Assembly (NCBI GenBank): GCA_048213135.1 | Contig: PS015097.1 | Span: 10,679-74,678 of the forward strand | Source of the DNA: Reclinomonas americana ATCC 50394 | Taxonomy: Eukaryota > Jakobida > Jakobea > Jakobida | DNA length: 64,000 nt | Reading direction: 5' to 3' | Part shown: one piece after another, positions 32,844 to 46,000 of the stretch | Layout of the letters: each line of letters starts with the position of its first letter | Numbering within the stretch: the stretch's first letter is position 1 | The notes under the pieces: generated by a model | Seen by the model: only the letters and a program-made list of their open reading frames with translations | The model's database searches: none | Told to the model about the DNA's origin: nothing | Made by a program: the position numbers and the translations under genes

Positions 32844-35800
32844 ATGAAAGAGCAGCTTGTGTGTGTGTGTATGTGTGTGTATGTGTGTGTGTGTGTGCCT
32901 GAGCGATCACTGACGATTCTTCCTCTTCAGATACTTGGCCGTGTTGCACTTCCTGGAGCAGCACTTTCCACTGACTTCGTGTCGCGAGGTGAGATCTGTT
33001 GGGCGCATCACGCACGTGCACGCTTGTGCTGAGGCTGTGTATGCACAGGTCGATGTTCAATTTGTGTGGAAGGATCCGTACAAGTTCAAGAGCACCAGTT
33101 GCGTTTCTCGTGTGTGATTCTTGCGCGCTGGTTTGTTGACTGTCGCGTAGAGCAACGATCGTTTGCGCTGGAGAGACTGGCTGTTGTGTTCAATCTGGGC
33201 GCGGTCAGCTCGGTGTTGGCACGGGCGGTGAATCGGGCCTCGGAGGATGGATTGAAGCTGGCGATCAAGTATCTGCTGGAGGCGGCCTCGTATTTTAAGA
33301 TGGCCAATGAGACGCTGCGTCCGCTGCTGATGGAGCGTGCCGGCCCCGACTTGTCGGCCGAGTTTTTGGAGAGTTGCGTGCACGGATGTACTCGGCGTGC
33401 TCCCTCCCCCACCACCACACGCTCACCTTCCATTGTCAATAGTGGCCATGTACATGATGCAAGCGCAGGCGCAGCAGTGCTTCTTTGAGCAAGCTCTGGT
33501 GAAGCACATGTCGACCTCGTCGGTCAGCAAACTCGGCACGGCCACGTGCCAGTTGTACGGACGGGCACTAGATGCCTGGTTCCGTGCGGGTCCGGCACAG
33601 GAGATGTGTGGCAAGCCTTTTGGCGCATACCTCCAGTTCCGCACCTACTACTGTGAAGCCGTGGTGCACTATTACCTCGGCAAGGAGGCGCACACGGCAC
33701 AGGAGTGCGGCGAAGCTGTCGGGCGATTCGGGGTGCGATATCGCAACGCTCTCCTCTCGTTGTGCTTCGGCTGCACCTGAATCCATTTCAATTCCTGCGC
33801 AGCTGTCTCTCGGCTACGTGGACCACTGCCTCGGCCTGAAAGATGCCGACCGTGTGTATCTCGAAGCGGTCGGCGACTTCCAGCGGGTGGCCTACGCCGA
33901 GTACTCGGCTGCGCGCAAGGACAACGAGACCATTTATTTCAAGTCGGTACCAAAGCCGGATGCACTGCCGTTGCCGGAGGCCAAAGACATGACCAAGGTG
34001 CCCCGTCACCCACCCGTGCTTTGTGTATTGCAGCAGTATGCCATGCTCACCCCTCTGTGACCCCCAGTTGCCGGTCATTCCGTCGTTTATCGAGGAGAGC
34101 AAGATCACCGACTGGTTTGCGGCGTTTGTGCCGGTGCACGTATTAGAGGCGTCGGAGCGATTCGTGGTTGCGTGCTTCCTGCTGCGCCCTATCTCGATAC
34201 GAGGGTGTGCATCACACTCAGTGCCGTTCGTGCAGGGATTCATGACGGAGATGGCCGCCGCCATACAATGGGATCACCAGAGCCGGGAGCAGCAGAGCTG
34301 TGAGTTGCGTGCGATGACCACCATTGCTTCTTCCCCCCTGATCCTCGGTTGTTCCCTCACGCGCACGGTCCCTCGAGCAGCAAGCTGGCGCAGTATCAGC
34401 TGCCGGGTTGCTTGGCATCGGCTCTTGAATCCGAGTCGCCCGTGCCGCCGTCACTCATTCAGTGTGTCACGGAGGCGCAGCGGGAGGTATGCGGAAAACC
34501 CCCAGTGTTCGATATTTTAGTGCATCTGTGCGTGGTGGTTGACGGCGGCGGTGCAGGGTGGACTCGGATCGCTGCACTCCAAGGACACACTCATTCAGGA
34601 GCTGTCGCGCGAGTGCGCCAGCCTTGGTGATGCGATTGACAGCGAACTACGGGCCGAGGAGGACGAAGATTGCGCCGCGCGCAGCCAGTTTGGCGACAAG
34701 TGGACACGTGTTTCGTCGCCCGAGGACAACGCCAGCCTGCGCAGTAAGCTGCAGGATTTCCGGTTCAAAGTGAGGCGCGGTGTCGAGGTGAACCAGGCGT
34801 GTCAGGTGGAACTGGAGAGACACGCAGCGGCCATTGCTCAGCTGGACATGCCCATCAGCGACATTGCCAAGCGAGTGGAGGAGTTGCATCGGGGTGACCC
34901 GAGCAAGAGCTCCGCTTCAGACGTTGCGTGCTGCACGTACTTTTGTGCATGGTCTCACAGTCGTACTCATTTGCGTGTGTGTTTTTTCGCCCCCGGTGCA
35001 GAAGGTGCGCGAGCTGGCCACTTCGATTCGGCAGCTGCTGGACGAACGGGAGGCCGTGGCGAAGGAACGAACCGAGTTGAGTCAACGCGTCACTGGATGG
35101 CGAGAACAGTATCCTCTGTTCAAGCGCCGATTCTGCCTGCGTGTGATGCGAGCTGGCGAGGCGAATATGCACGACGTAGATGCCTCCGAGCGACAGCAGG
35201 TGCAGGAGCGCAAGGATCAGATGGCCGCCCTGTGTGCGCAGGAGGAGGCCAAGTGGAAGGAGATTGAGAGTGCGCTGGACGAGTTCCGCCAGCTGCAACA
35301 AATCAATCCGGTTTCAAGTCAGCAGCAGCAGGTGGTGGACTCTTTCTTCAATGCAGCACAGCTCTTCAAACAGCTGGCATCACACTTGCAGTCGGTGTGT
35401 ACCACTCGCTTCGTGTTGATTTGTCGAAGTTTTCAGTTTGTGTGTGACCACTGTGGCTGCGTGCATCAACAGGGTGTCCAGTTCTTCAGCAGCCTGCAAG
35501 AGGCCCTGAAGAACCACTTGCTTGACGTGCAGGGCCACGTGCTCGCCCGTCGCCTGGAGGCACGCGATGTCATGGAGTTGAGTGCCACGTCTTGCTGCTC
35601 GAAAATTGTCTGTTGCTGTGGTGGTGGTCATTGACAGTCGAGTGCACAGGACGTTGCGTGAGGAAATGGCCGAGATTCGCCGCCTTGGCGAAGAGTACAA
35701 CCATCGGCCAACCGCCGACGCGTACCTGTCTTCAGTTGGCGCGCCCTGTTGCGTCTGCCGTGCACGAATTGCGTGATCTGAAAAGTGCGGATCTGATCTA

Positions 35801-36473
35801 TGTACAATGCAGCTGGAGCGGGCGGCAGTCGACAGCTGACATTTACCTCGTCTGGGCCCTACGGCTCTCCTCTGCCGTCACCACCGCCACCACCTCCGTA
35901 CATGGCGAGCTCGCCACCAGCATATCAGCCGGCCAAGGAGTTCCCCGCCGCAACTGCTGCTGCTGCTGCCTCCGTGTATGCGGGCGCATCATCGCAGGCT
36001 TACCACTCGGCGCCGCCACCACCGCAAGCCCCGTCATACGCACACTATCCGGTACCGACATACGCTCCAGCGCCACCACAAGCCACGTACGCACCAGCAG
36101 CGCCCCCTCCACCTCCCGCGTATTCCTCATCGGCGCCCCTGGCCTACGCCGGAGGCGCAACACCAGCGTACTCGTCGGATGGAGTTGCGTACTCACACCC
36201 TCCTCCTCCACTTTCCACACCGACGAACCACCACGCTCACGTTGTTGCACCTCTCCTCTTCTCCACAGATGCGACCTCCAGTGAGCACGTATGCGGTTAG
36301 CGTCCCATCAGCGGTTCGTACAAGAAAGCGATGCTCATCGTTGTTTACCCGCGCTGCCGCTCATTGTCTGTTTCCTGTGCGCAGTCCTCAGGGCTACCTC
36401 CACAGTATCTTCCACCTCCGCCTGTGGCCGGCGGCGGCGGCATGCCGCCACCACCGCCGTACCAGCCCTAGGC
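32484..36473 (+). CDS. PDCD6IP: ALIX/PDCD6IP-type BRO1 and V-domain protein
   Basis: ALIX is an ESCRT accessory factor in endosomal sorting, cytokinesis and membrane repair. The spliced protein has a BRO1 domain (FVWKDPYKF, LERLAVVFNLGAVSSVLA, YMMQAQAQQCFFEQALVKH, ARKDNETIYFKSVP), a coiled V domain (RSQFGDKWTRV ... QFFSSLQEALKNHLLDVQGHVLARRLEARD) and a Pro/Tyr-rich tail. The tail starts SSGPYGSPLPSPPPPPPY and ends MPPPPPYQP. At least eight introns begin GTTGCG (32592, 33098, 33373, 34167, 34304, 34923, 35748, 36184), all frame-supported. Another, at about 35576, begins GTTGAG. Start ATG 32484 precedes LKTPLLKYAAKSYG, the usual BRO1 opening. Confidence 0.92.
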
Positions 36474-36502
36474 TGTCTCGTCTGCGAGCTCGATTAATAT
36501 GT

Positions 36503-36535
<33 letters not shown>

Positions 36536-36545
36536 ACAACAACAC
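36503..36545. repeat. CAG trinucleotide tract
   Basis: About ten CAG units followed by CAACAACA just past the ALIX stop codon. It lies in the convergent spacer, probably in one or both 3' UTRs. Confidence 0.85.
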
Positions 36546-36612
36546 AACAAGAGAAAATGAAGAGACTGTTTCGGTGTTTGCGAGGGGACCAAAAAAAGAA
36601 TAGCTGCGTGTT

Positions 36613-38376
36613 TTACATACACAATGTACACGTCAACATAAAAGACACCAGGCGTGTCACCTCTTCCATGGTGGTTGTACTGTGCACACACAAACACGAC
36701 GTGAGCAGAGTGAATAACTTGCTGACCTGGGGGCCAAACCAACCAAAGGACTTGCCGGGAGTGGTAGAGTTTCGACGACCTCGTGACAGCGCCGGTGACA
36801 TGGGTGAGGCCATGACGGCCGGCGTAACAGGAGCTTCACCTCGTCCTGATCGTGATCGTGCCGAAGAGCTTGCTGTTGGACCGTAGGCGCGTGAAGGTTC
36901 CACACCGTAGCTGCGATCAATGGGCGTGTACTGCATTCGGGCGCTGGTGTCGTGCAGTGGTTGGGGAGTGCGTGGGCCTGGTTGCGGCGGCGATCTGCTC
37001 TCGACACACGTATGAGTGAGTGTGTGCGCTCTTCGGCAACGGCCGCCGACTCCAAACCTGTCGTGCATCGACGAGTAGCCTGCCAATGGCGGCACCGGTG
37101 AGGCTCGTTCGACAGGAGCGGAGGGTGACGGCGCTCGCCAGCCCTTGAACGCCGGCAACATCACGTCCGACAGGCTGAGATAACTCGCTTTCGACATGAT
37201 GGCCTTTTGTTGCGGAGACGGTAGCCGATTCGCAGCGCCTCCGTTGGCTGCACCACCACCGCTACGCGACTGCTGACTCGCACCACTGCGTGGACTCCGT
37301 GGACTTCGCGTGCTGCGCGGACTCGCTGGACTCCGCGGACTATCCTTGTGTGGCACCTGGCTCAAGGAGGCCTCGGTGGCCATCACACCATCTGCAGATC
37401 AGAGGCAATAAGACAACAGAGTGAAAATCACAAAGAGGTGAACTGCACTACCAACCTCGTGAAGGAGGCGAGCGACCATTCGACGCGTCACCTGCGTTGT
37501 CAAGTGAGAGGTTGGAAACGGTGACAGAAGATGAAGAGTTTTGATAAACATGCCTGCACTGCGTGGTGGCCTCGCGGCCGACTGTGCGCCTCGACTACGC
37601 TCCGGCTCTGCACACGGTCAGAGTAAGAAAAGTCACACAGTGAACGACACTGTGGCAAGAGACGGGGTACCTCCTGAGGCAGAGCGCGCGTTCCCACCGG
37701 CACCGGCACCACCCATCGCCGACAGATCCATACTACGTAGCATGCTCTTAAGATACTCGGGCGTGATGTCCTCAACGCTCCGAATACCGCCGCGTCCACC
37801 TACGCAAACTCATGCAGTCAGATGCACAGATCGGAAGTAACAGACACGAGTGAACACACGCACCTCCATTTGCCATCCCACCGGCAAGGTGTGCCGACAA
37901 CATCTCTCGCAACTCGTTCTGCACCGCACACGGTTGGCACGCAAGCAAACTATGCAACGCTCTCGCGTCCACGGCTCACCTCAGGAGTCGGCTCCGGTCC
38001 GTCCTCTGTGTCCGTAGCCGTCCGGCCGGCGCCACGACCAGCCGAGGCAGCCGGTGGGAGCGACGATCCATCTCTGGTCGATCCTTGACCTGGCAAGCGT
38101 GCGTGCGGTGGAGGTTGCTGTTGTTGTTGTTGCTGCTGCTGCTGCTGTTGTTGTTGTTGTTGTTGCTCCCATCTCCGCACTTCACGCTCGTACGAGCGCA
38201 CCAGAGGATCGACTGCATCTCGACGGCGTGTTCCACCGAGACGGCGTGTTCCACCGAGACTGTCGTCGGACGACAGCGCTGCTACGAAGCGACGTGGAGC
38301 TTTCAGCAACGCAACACGACATGCAGGTAGAGCGGCGACGCAGAAACGCAACGATCATCAGCCGGAGTAAAGTTAC

Positions 38377-38408
<32 letters not shown>

Positions 38409-38883
38409 AGCCAGTGCAGAAGGGCTGGAGAGTGGCCGCCTGGTGCGCCACTGTCGCTGGCCGTGTCCCCTGGAGGCCCGGAAAACGGTGGATGTGGTTG
38501 CTGCTGCTGTTGCTGCTGCTGATAGTACGCCATCATTCCGTCAACCAGAGTGCGTGCCACGGCTGGGATCCACTGCGGCACCGCTGCATCGGCCTGCTGC
38601 TGCGCAGCAGAATGATCTGGAGTGGCTCGCGACATGGCCGCACTGAGGTAGGCACTCGGCGTGGCCGCTCGCGAGACCGGTGCCGACGCCGCACGTCGAG
38701 CCTGCCAGCAGACTGTTAGCACAAGATGAGATCGCAAGCAGCGGCAACAAGGTAGCACGCACCGTGCCCATGTGGCCCGGACTCAAGTCGTTCCACACAG
38801 CATTGCGCACCAGGTCGGCAACTTGGTCGGGATTCGGCAATCCACTGCCAACGTCCTGCGGCCGAGTGGGGTCAGAGACAGAT

Positions 38884-38920
<37 letters not shown>

Positions 38921-39101
38921 AATATCGCAGGCACGAAACTGGTTGTGCCAGGAGTGTGTAGGCGGGCGGAGCGCGACCCGATGGCGTCCCACTTCTGGAG
39001 GCGGTCGACGGTGTCGGCGGTGCTGACTGCTGAGGACGATACGCCGCACTGCCATCGTCGGTAACTCGTGCACCGTTCGTCCCTGCCGGCGGTGCCATCA
39101 T
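36613..39101 (-). CDS. Gln/Pro/Ser-rich low-complexity protein, function unknown
   Basis: Starts at a double ATG (MMAPPAGTNGARVTDDG). Supported exons include PNPDQVADLVRNAVWNDLSP, WIPAVARTLVDGMM, long Gln runs (about 38120-38165, 38378-38407 and 38500-38520), NELREMLSAHLAGGM, SVEDITPEYLKSMLRSMDLS and a Ser/Arg-Pro-rich C-terminal half (DSPRSPASPRSTRSPRSPR ... GKSFGWFGPQ). The exon chain around 37500-37700 and the real 3' end are not resolved. No catalytic domain is visible. The SP/SPR repeats suggest heavy phosphorylation, an inference only. Confidence 0.55.
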
Positions 39102-39182
39102 TCGTTTGGAAGGCAGGGACGCAGGCGCTGCTGCAGCTGCTGATGTGGCTCGAGTTACGGTCGGTGAAGCATCTGCGTGCCA

Positions 39183-40810
39183 TCAATGAGTCGGGAGTGC
39201 GTACCACGCAAATGAGGTGTCGAGCGAACCGTCCACGTCTTCGTCGTCGGCCAGGTGCGAGCGGGCGAGACCTGAATCCCCGACGCCGTGCTGAACGTTC
39301 ACCACGGCCGTGGCGGCGTACGTGTTGAGCACCTCTTGCAGCAGCTGACTGAGCTTGAGGAGAGTCTGCTGAATCTGCTTGAAGGACATGTCCTCGAGAA
39401 TGGCCTCGTCGTTTTCGAGGGAGAGCGGAATGCCCTGTTCGGCGGAGAATCGCTTGAACAGCTCCATGGCCACACGGTACTCTTGTCGCCGGGCGTGCAT
39501 CTCCTGTCGGATACTTGGACCTTCCACGATCAGAAACGCGTCAAGAGGCGTGTTGCGCACAAAGCGCGTCGGGTATGTGTTTTTCAAAAACGCCACCGAA
39601 TCCGCCACCGCCTGCTCCCACAGCAGCGGAATGCCCTTGTCCACACCTGCTCACACATCCGCCCATGAGACAATACGGTCGAGCGCGTCGTGACTGTTAC
39701 ACACACACACACACACCGGCAATGTGCAGCGTGCCCCACCGGTGTGCCTCCACCTGCAGACGGCGAATGCTAGACTCCACCGTCTGCTCATCGAAGCGGT
39801 TTCGCAAGAAGAACTCCTTGAAACGACGGATCTGCGACACTGCGAGGTGAGCCAGCGCAGACAAGCATTGCAATACGACAACCTGCAACCACAAGCAAAC
39901 CGTGACGAGACCCATCAGTGGCCCGACATCGCGCATAAACTGATACGTGTGCTTGATAAGCGTCTCGGCAGTGAGCGACACCGCATCACCGCCGGCCAGT
40001 GCAAGCAGGAAGAAGAGCAGGTCGTCCGACGACAAGTACCCACGACCCGTCTGCACACAAATGAGCGACCGGTCCACAGCAGCGCGCAAACCAGAGCACT
40101 GACCTGATCCAGCTTGAAGAACAGCTGCTCCACCAGCGACAGCCAGCGCCCGCCCACTCCCAGCGCAATGAGCCGCTTGTTGTGCTCATTGATCAACAGA
40201 CCCAACATCAGATCGAGCTCGCTCTCGTGTCGCTCCCGCAGCAACGTCCGCATGTTGCGTTCGCCAAACTTTAGCGTCGACGTCGTCGTCGTCGTCGTTG
40301 CCGATGTGGTTGACGACGACGTCGCAGAGGCCACAGACGACGAGGAGGGCGATGCCGGTGGCGCACCGTCATTGCTCTGCTGCAACTGATCACACAAGCA
40401 GCATGAGACAAAGCAAAGGCGGAGCGTGATTCGATGAGGTTTCGCCCGCACCTGCTGCGTCCAGGCAGTGTACAGCGAACTGAACTCGGCCTCGGTGATC
40501 GATCCGCTCACCGACCACGAGAGCACTTGCAGAAAGTTCTCCACATCTGTGCACGCACTCACTCATCAGAACTCTCTCACACACACACACACACATGCGC
40601 AAGGTACCTGAGGGTGGCACAGAGGCCAGACCAACGTCGCGAACGTGAGCATCGCCAGGAACGCTCCCATCCAACACCTCAATCATCTGCGCACACACAA
40701 TCAGACACTGTTTCACACTCGTTACGCGTGTGCGAGTGTGTGCGTCTGTGGTGACTCACCAGTGACTTGACGAGGGCCAGCCATCGAATGGTAACCGTGG
40801 GCGTCCCCAT
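39183..40810 (-). CDS. Unrecognised helical protein
   Basis: Exons join in frame from MGTPTVTIRWLALVKSL. They continue through IEVLDGSVPGDAHV, VENFLQVLSWSVSGSITEAE, a Ser/Thr-rich linker, MRTLLRERHESELDLMLGLL, GRGYLSSDDLLFFLLALAGG (EF-hand-like spacing but no full loop) and AHLAVSQIRRFKEFFLRNRF. The end is LLWEQAVADSVAFLKNTYP and KQIQQTLLKLSQLLQEVLNTY. It is largely alpha-helical by eye. I know no family match. Confidence 0.65.
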
Positions 40811-40940
40811 CACTCCGCGCGAAGACTGAGACAGAGAGCGCGGGCCCTCACGTGCACTCGATCGATCTGTCCGTTCCTCAATCTGTGAATGCGAGTGCTC
40901 ACGTTGCGTGATCGCTCTCACTCACACACTGCAGTAACAC

Positions 40941-42211
40941 ATGTCACTGATGAAACGCAGTCGCTTGTGGTCGTCTTCTGCGGCAGCGTCGGTGGCGACA
41001 ACACCTGTTGTTGCCAAGCTCTTTTCGTATGCTGCCTGCCCGTTCTGCGCCAAGGTGCGCACCGTGCTGCGCTTCCACCAGATTCCCTATGAAGAGGTGT
41101 GTGTGTGTGTGTGTTTATGCCTTCTCTCTCTGATTGCTCCTGTGTGCATTGCTGAACAAAATGCATGCATCGAAAAGATCCCTGTCGATCCCTTGAACAA
41201 GAAGGAGATTGCATTCTCCACCGACTGGCAGAAGGTGTGTGGTGAGTGTACAGTGCGACCCTTGTCCATCTCTCACACGCGGCCGTTGTCGTCGTGCAGG
41301 TTCCGATCTTGATAATGGACGGCAAGACCATCGGTATGTATTCTCTCTCTTCTGTCCCCAAGCACGCAAGCTCTCTTTGTTGGGAAAGCTCATTTGATGA
41401 CAGTTGACTCAAACACCATTGTGAACTCGGTGGTGGAAAGAGCGCATACACTGGGCCTGGCGACGGCGCTGCTGCTGAGTTGCGTGCGTCGGACTGGAAG
41501 TGCGCATGGCGCGGCTATCCGACCATGCTCATGTGTTTTTTTGCAGGCGCGGAACAGCGAATCGATGAGCAAGTGTGGCGCAAGTGGGCCGACGAAAAGC
41601 TGGTCCGCTTGCTGCCGGTGTTGGCGTTGCGTTGGCCTCACGATCGTGTGCTTTGCCTCCTCGCACATGCTTGTTGACTTCGCGGTGCACCACAGGCACG
41701 AAAAGTTTGAGGATGCACGCAAATCGATGAGCCACGTTTCGCAGGTGAGTGCGTCGCATGCAGGAGAGACTGCTGTTGGGGAGTGCGACGGCTGATCTCC
41801 GTTTGTGGATTGGAATCAGGGACTGTCATGGAATCCGCTGAAGCGTGTGGCTCTACAATGGGGTGGGGCTGTGTTCATGCGTCTTGCACACCGCCGAATG
41901 CGTGAGCGAGCTGGACTGCAGGTGTCGGATAACGCGCAGTTGATTGTTGGTCGTGAATTGAGTCTGTGGCGGGCCGCCATTGGTACGCGCGCGCTGCAGT
42001 CCTCACTGATGCTCGCTGCCGGCTTACTGAGCGTGCTGGCAGGCAAGCAACCATTCAACGGAGGCCAGCTTCCCATCCTCAGCGATCTCACCGTGTACTC
42101 GTACCTGAGTACTATCGAAGGCCTGTCGTTCTGGGAGAACTTGATACGCGAAGCAGATCTGCTGCATTGGTTTGATGTCTGCCTCGCTTCCTCACCTGCT
42201 CCACAACGACG

Positions 42212-42248
<37 letters not shown>

Positions 42249-42322
42249 CGCGCAGGTACCATCGTGTCAAAGAAGCAGTAGAGCGCACCACCGTCGCGGA
42301 AGCAAAACAACAATCACCATAG
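40941..42322 (+). CDS. PTGES2: Prostaglandin E synthase 2-like protein (GST-fold, CxxC glutaredoxin motif)
   Basis: A Ser-rich N-terminus is followed by a thioredoxin-like domain with KLFSYAACPFCAKVRTVLRF (CPFC motif), IPVDPLNKKEIAFSTDWQKV, PILIMDGKTIVDSNTIVN, then a GST-C-like helical half (EQRIDEQVWRKWADEKLVRL, FNGGQLPILSDLTVYSYLSTIEG) and a final exon YHRVKEAVERTTVAEA ending at 42322. All are in PTGES2 order. Introns 41479-41546 and 41626-41695 begin GTTGCGT. The last intron (donor TG/GTTTGATG, acceptor 42255) contains a (CA)n run. Human PTGES2 is a membrane-associated, heme- and glutathione-binding protein. Prostaglandin synthesis in this organism is not implied. Confidence 0.9.
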
Positions 42323-42507
42323 AGCAACGTAGAAGAGGAGCGGAAACACTCCATTCTTTTGATAAAAAGAGAGGTAAAAAGACACGTCTGTAAAGCGCGA
42401 CAACAAACAAATCATCAAAACAAATACACATCCGCTGGCGTCGGCAAGCATCGGTGGTGGTGGTGGTGGTGGTGGTGGTGGTGGTGAGTAAGAGGTGCGC
42501 AGCCTCT

Positions 42508-43047
42508 TTACGACGACGTGCCGAATACAACGCTGGTGCCTGGCGGCAACTTGGGCAAGTACTGGCCTGGGCCCGGTGAGGTCTGCGCAACTCGCAGCGT
42601 GAGCAAACAAACACAAGAACGTCAGAGTGGTGGTGCAACGACAGGCACTCACGTTGTCGACTCGCGGCTCGTGACGTCCCTGCAACGAGAACTGCGGACC
42701 ATGTCCAGGCGACTTTGGGTCGTACTGACCGGGTCCCACCGGATTGGCGGCATCTGTCGGCATGAATTCGTAAGCACACAAGGAGTCGACGCCACTCTCT
42801 CTTTCTCTCTTTCTCTCTTTCTCTCACCTTTGATGGGTGTACGCACGCCCATGGAGAAGGCCGGCGCAGCGCGCTTCACCTTGCTCGGATCGGCGGGCGC
42901 GTACTGACCAGGAGCCGGAGTATCGGAAGTCGGTGACTTGGAGTGACGCGAGGCGATCGTGTAGCCGGGTGCGCCCTTGCCGACAGTTGACGGCACATCA
43001 TACGCGCCTGGCGGTGGTGTAGCGCCTACTCAATCACAGATGAGTGA

Positions 43048-43080
<33 letters not shown>

Positions 43081-46000
43081 TGGTGCAACTGCACGCACCA
43101 ATCTCCTGGCTGTGATGCCGACCGGCCATCGAGAAGCCTGGTCCGTGGCCGATTGTTGACGGCGCGCCGTACGCTCCCGGTCCAGGAGTAATATTAGTCG
43201 GCGAACCGCCCTTGTTACGCCCACTGCAATCAATCTCACACCATCAGAAAAATGCCAGACACAGAGCAACAACAACAACAACAACACCGACCTGATTGAG
43301 TACGCCGGTGCGCCTGGCGACGTAGGCGCACTGTAGGCGCCCGGACCAGGAGTGAGGTTCTCGTTGCGCTCCTCGTGCCGGCCAGATATCGTCACGCCGC
43401 CCTGTGAGCGGCTGGTGGCAGCCGACACGTCGTACGCACCAGGTCCAGGGGACATTGCTGTGCGACAAAAGTCAGTAACACGGAGGGAGCCGGAGGGAAT
43501 GCGCGCGAATCGACTCAACAATGTGAGGCTGACTTGGGCCGCGACTGTACAATGAAAAAAAAGCACATCTCGCGTGAGTACAAGTGGCCCTTGGCGTAAC
43601 ATGCTATTTGTGTGTGCGCAACTCCAAAGCTGAACTGCGGGCCACCCTTCAGAGCCGAAACAGCCTCGCCGCTGGCATACTGTCCCGGTCCCGGTGTCTC
43701 ACTGCCCTTGCTCGGTGACGATCGCCCGCCAATGCTGTACGCAATCTTGCTCCCCGGCTTGGCTGGATTGTAAGCAGACGGACCGGGTCCGAGAGCCTGC
43801 TGAGTCTGCTTGTGCCGACCACTGATGGTGTAGCCAGGTCCACTCTTGCCAATGGCCGACGGCACCTCGTACTGTGGTCCAGGCACGTCCGACGTGGCTG
43901 CGCTCCACAAAATCACCATTCAGTGAGCAGTGTAACCTCGAAAAAACTCCAACGACGCCGGAGACACGTAACCCTTGGATTTCGGTCTCGAGCCCATGGA
44001 GTACGCGGGCGCCGAGCTTGGTCGCGACGGCGAGTACTGGCCGGCACCAGGCACAACATGGTGCGCCGATGGTGTGTGACGGCCCGACATGGAGAACGCT
44101 GGTGCACCAGAGAGAGCACGGCCAGAGCTGTCATACGCACCAGGCCCAGGCGCATCGGACGACGACGGCTCCTTGTAGCGACCAGAAATGCTGACTCCCT
44201 TCTTCGTGGAAATGGCCGACGGTGCTTGGTACTGTCCGGGTACACAATGAGTGAGCAATGAGAAGAATTACTGCGTCGACAATGATCAATTGACGCAACG
44301 GCACCAGGACCGGGGCCAGTGACACGGTCGCGAGACGGCGGGCGGCCACTGATGGTGAACTGCGATGGAAGAGGTGAGTGCGTGCCACGTTTCTGGAGAG
44401 ACAGGGGGAGGTGGCAGACCTTGGGTCCGCTGGCACCGACAGATGAGGGCGCCACGTACTGTCCGGGACCAACTGGGTTGTTGTCGCTCTTGATGGGCGT
44501 GCGTGCGCCCATGGAGAAGGCCGGGGCTTTCGAGCGGACTGGCGACACATCGGCGCCATAGTTGCCAGGGCCAGGGGTTTGGTCGCGCGATCTGCGAATG
44601 CGTCAGTCTGCATGTTTGCTGATGAACCAGAAAGAAAGAGCAAGAGGAGAGAGGCGCAACTTTTGCTCATGGCGACCGCTGATGGAGAAACCACCACGTG
44701 CGCTCACGGACGATGGCGTCGAGTACTGGCCGGGTCCAGGTGCTGTGTCGCGGTTGCGACTCGAGGGACGACCCTGCGCAAATACCAGCATGAGCTCACC
44801 ACCATCGACAACGCACAAAACGCTCCATTATCGTGCACTACGAAACAGCAATGGAGAACTTGGGTCCCGTGCTGCCGATCTTGGAGCTCACATCGTATCC
44901 GCCAGGACCCACACCGCCTCCCTCCTGCTTTCGGTCGTGACGCGCCGACATGGAGAACGCCGGAGCGTTGGGCCGCGCCGCTGACAAATCGGTCGCGTAT
45001 GCTCCTGCACGCATTTCACAGACTCGTGAGCATGCTGGTCGTTGTTGTCCAGTGCGACAGCAAAACAAGGAGACAAACCGGGACCAGGTCCATCCGCATA
45101 TGACGGCTCGTTGTGACGGCCAGAGATGGTGGCCTTGACGCCCTTGCCAATGGTCGACTCGGGAACATACTGCACAACCACGAACCGTAAGCGATGGAAA
45201 AGTGCCTCTGTCTTGTGCGGGGAGGAGACGCACCGCTCCCGGCCCCGGTGTGGTGGGCACACTCTGCGAAGAGGAGCGTCCGGAGATCGAAAACGCTGGC
45301 CCCGCCGAACCCTTGACGGGCGTGTACTGACCAGGACCCACTGCGTGCACCACATACCGCGTCAATTGACTCATCGTCGTCGTGTAATCACCGCCGCCGC
45401 CACACAAACCTGGATTGCGATCCTCCTTCAACTCGGTCCTGCTTCCAATGGTAAAGGCCGGAGCACGCTGCTTCACTGGCGACAAGTCAGCCGCGTACGA
45501 ACCCGGAGCCGGCGACTGGTTCTTCTCTTGGCTGAGAGACGGAGTGCGGGGAAACGAGTGTCAGCCACAAATCCAGCACGTTGGAAAAAAACAAAGGTGG
45601 CGCTCAACTTGACAGAATGCCGTCCCGAGATGCTGTAGGCGGCGCCCTTGGAGTACACCGGAGTGTCCCCGATGCTGCTCGGTGCCGCATACGTGCCCGG
45701 TCCTGTGACGAATTGGATGAGTCGGAAGTGACGCAGAACAATGCACCGACACGCAAAGAAACACAGACCAGGTGTGGTGTCGCGGTCCTGCGATTTCGGC
45801 CGCGAACCCATGGTGAATGCTGGCGCGGTGCTGGGTCGTGCAGGTGAGTACTGTCCAGCACCCGGCACTTGCTGCGCCTGCTGTTGCTGGTGTCGGCCAG
45901 AGATGGAGAAGGCGGGAGCGGCGGTTCCGAGCGGCGGAGCGGCGGCGTTGTAGGCGCCTGTTTCGTACAAGTGACAGCATGAGCAAGCGATAAAGAGAGA

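Noticed and set aside
36241-36268. A possible 28-nt intron (GTTGTTGC...CCACAG) in the ALIX tail
   Set aside because: The same acceptor with GTTGCGT at 36184 gives an 84-nt intron that also keeps frame and fits the donor class. The ultra-short reading is unnecessary.
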